Assembly: GCA_949825045.1 (NCBI GenBank)
Contig: OX463807.1
Location: 40,010,749-40,074,748, forward strand
DNA length: 64,000 bases
From: Argyresthia goedartella
Lineage: Eukaryota > Arthropoda > Insecta > Lepidoptera > Argyresthiidae
Reading direction: 5' to 3'
The notes under the pieces are model-generated. The model searched no databases. It had not been told where the DNA came from and saw only the letters and a list, made by a program, of their open reading frames with translations. Of the stretch, positions 63,700 through 64,000 are shown one piece after another. The first letter of the stretch is position 1; each line of letters opens with the position of its first letter. The position numbers were made by a program, and so were the translations under genes.

Positions 63700-64000
63700 T
63701 GTAATGGTACACGAGAGTCGGTACATTAGATACTTCATTCTGCGTGATAGAGGGCTAGCCCAACGCCGCGCTGTTTTGAATACGAGAATCGGTTCAGATA
63801 ACGTTTGGGGGTTTTGCGTTGCTTACTGGCAAAGTTCGCAAAAAAGACGCGTGGGTTCATTCGTGGAATTTCAGTTCAGGTCGAGTTTTTTTGTCGCATT
63901 CCTGCGAGATGTGTAGAGATGAGAGCCGATTTGGCTGCGCGTTGAATAAAATTATGAATAACTAAATAATGAAAGGTTATTATGGAACGGAGAAAGCTAT
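63700..64000 (+). repeat. 3' LTR of outer gypsy element, cut by window end
   Basis: Identical by eye to 51462-51762. Confidence 0.93.

Larger units (their letters stand above)
51462..64000 (+). mobile_element. Ty3/gypsy LTR retrotransposon (outer), runs past window end
   Basis: 5' LTR starts at 51462 (TGTAATGGTACACGAGAG), 3' LTR at 63700 with the same sequence, identical by eye over the 301 visible bases. Internal genes: gag 54189-55178, pol 55178-57244 and, after the inserted element, 61905-63299. A polypurine tract precedes the 3' LTR. No env-like gene. Inserted into mariner copy 2; the target bases at the left are (c)acag. Confidence 0.93.

Overview
The window is eukaryotic, AT-rich and almost entirely built from transposable elements. 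Splice sites, LINE, SINE, Helitron, mariner, Harbinger and LTR families, and the specific repeat families (a 'gggttccgtaccc...ccggttttt' dispersed repeat with a CCGT microsatellite, a Helitron ending in CTAG, jockey/CR1-type LINEs) all point to an insect, most likely a moth or butterfly. No ordinary host gene could be supported. The species call is inference from repeat style, not from a marker gene.

Region 1 (1 to about 13,300) is a decayed Maverick/Polinton (adintovirus-like) provirus: integrase C-terminus with chromodomain, parvovirus-type phospholipase A2 minor capsid protein, adenain-like protease, double-jelly-roll-type major capsid protein and an unknown Cys-rich protein on the + strand; a small spliced gene and a protein-primed-type DNA polymerase B on the - strand. 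A nearly full-length jockey-type LINE (about 1,590-6,050, - strand) sits between the protease and capsid genes. Most of the virus-like genes carry stops or frameshifts.

Region 2 (13,600-16,960) holds a PIF/Harbinger transposon inserted with a TTA target duplication into a ~200 bp tandem duplication. Its transposase and MADF/BESS-type genes are antisense and reciprocally interleaved. A short Helitron-like element follows.

Region 3 (17,000-34,600) is a field of older fragments: a CR1-like LINE with one in-frame stop in its RT (21,431-24,330), several LINE 3' ends, tRNA-derived SINEs, a dispersed repeat split by a 5'-truncated LINE (31,986-33,514), and an AT-rich block with a perfect 40+2+40 palindrome.

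Region 4 (34,690-48,174) has a second jockey-type LINE copy, then a four-deep nest: a long-armed inverted-repeat element containing a CR1-like LINE, containing a second LINE (esterase-type ORF1 plus endonuclease/RT), containing a DD37D mariner. Insertion points and two target duplications can be read directly.

Region 5 (49,280-64,000) has an inverted-repeat MITE, a second mariner copy cut by a Ty3/gypsy element (51,462 to beyond the end), whose pol gene is itself cut by a second, internally deleted gypsy element in opposite orientation (57,245-61,900). Both LTR elements look very young: visible LTR copies are identical by eye. The outer one keeps a canonical -1 frameshift signal (A AAA AAC) directly before the gag stop codon.

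The logic of the window is layered insertion: each element gives a relative date for the one it interrupts, with the two LTR elements the youngest layer and the provirus and LINE fragments the oldest.
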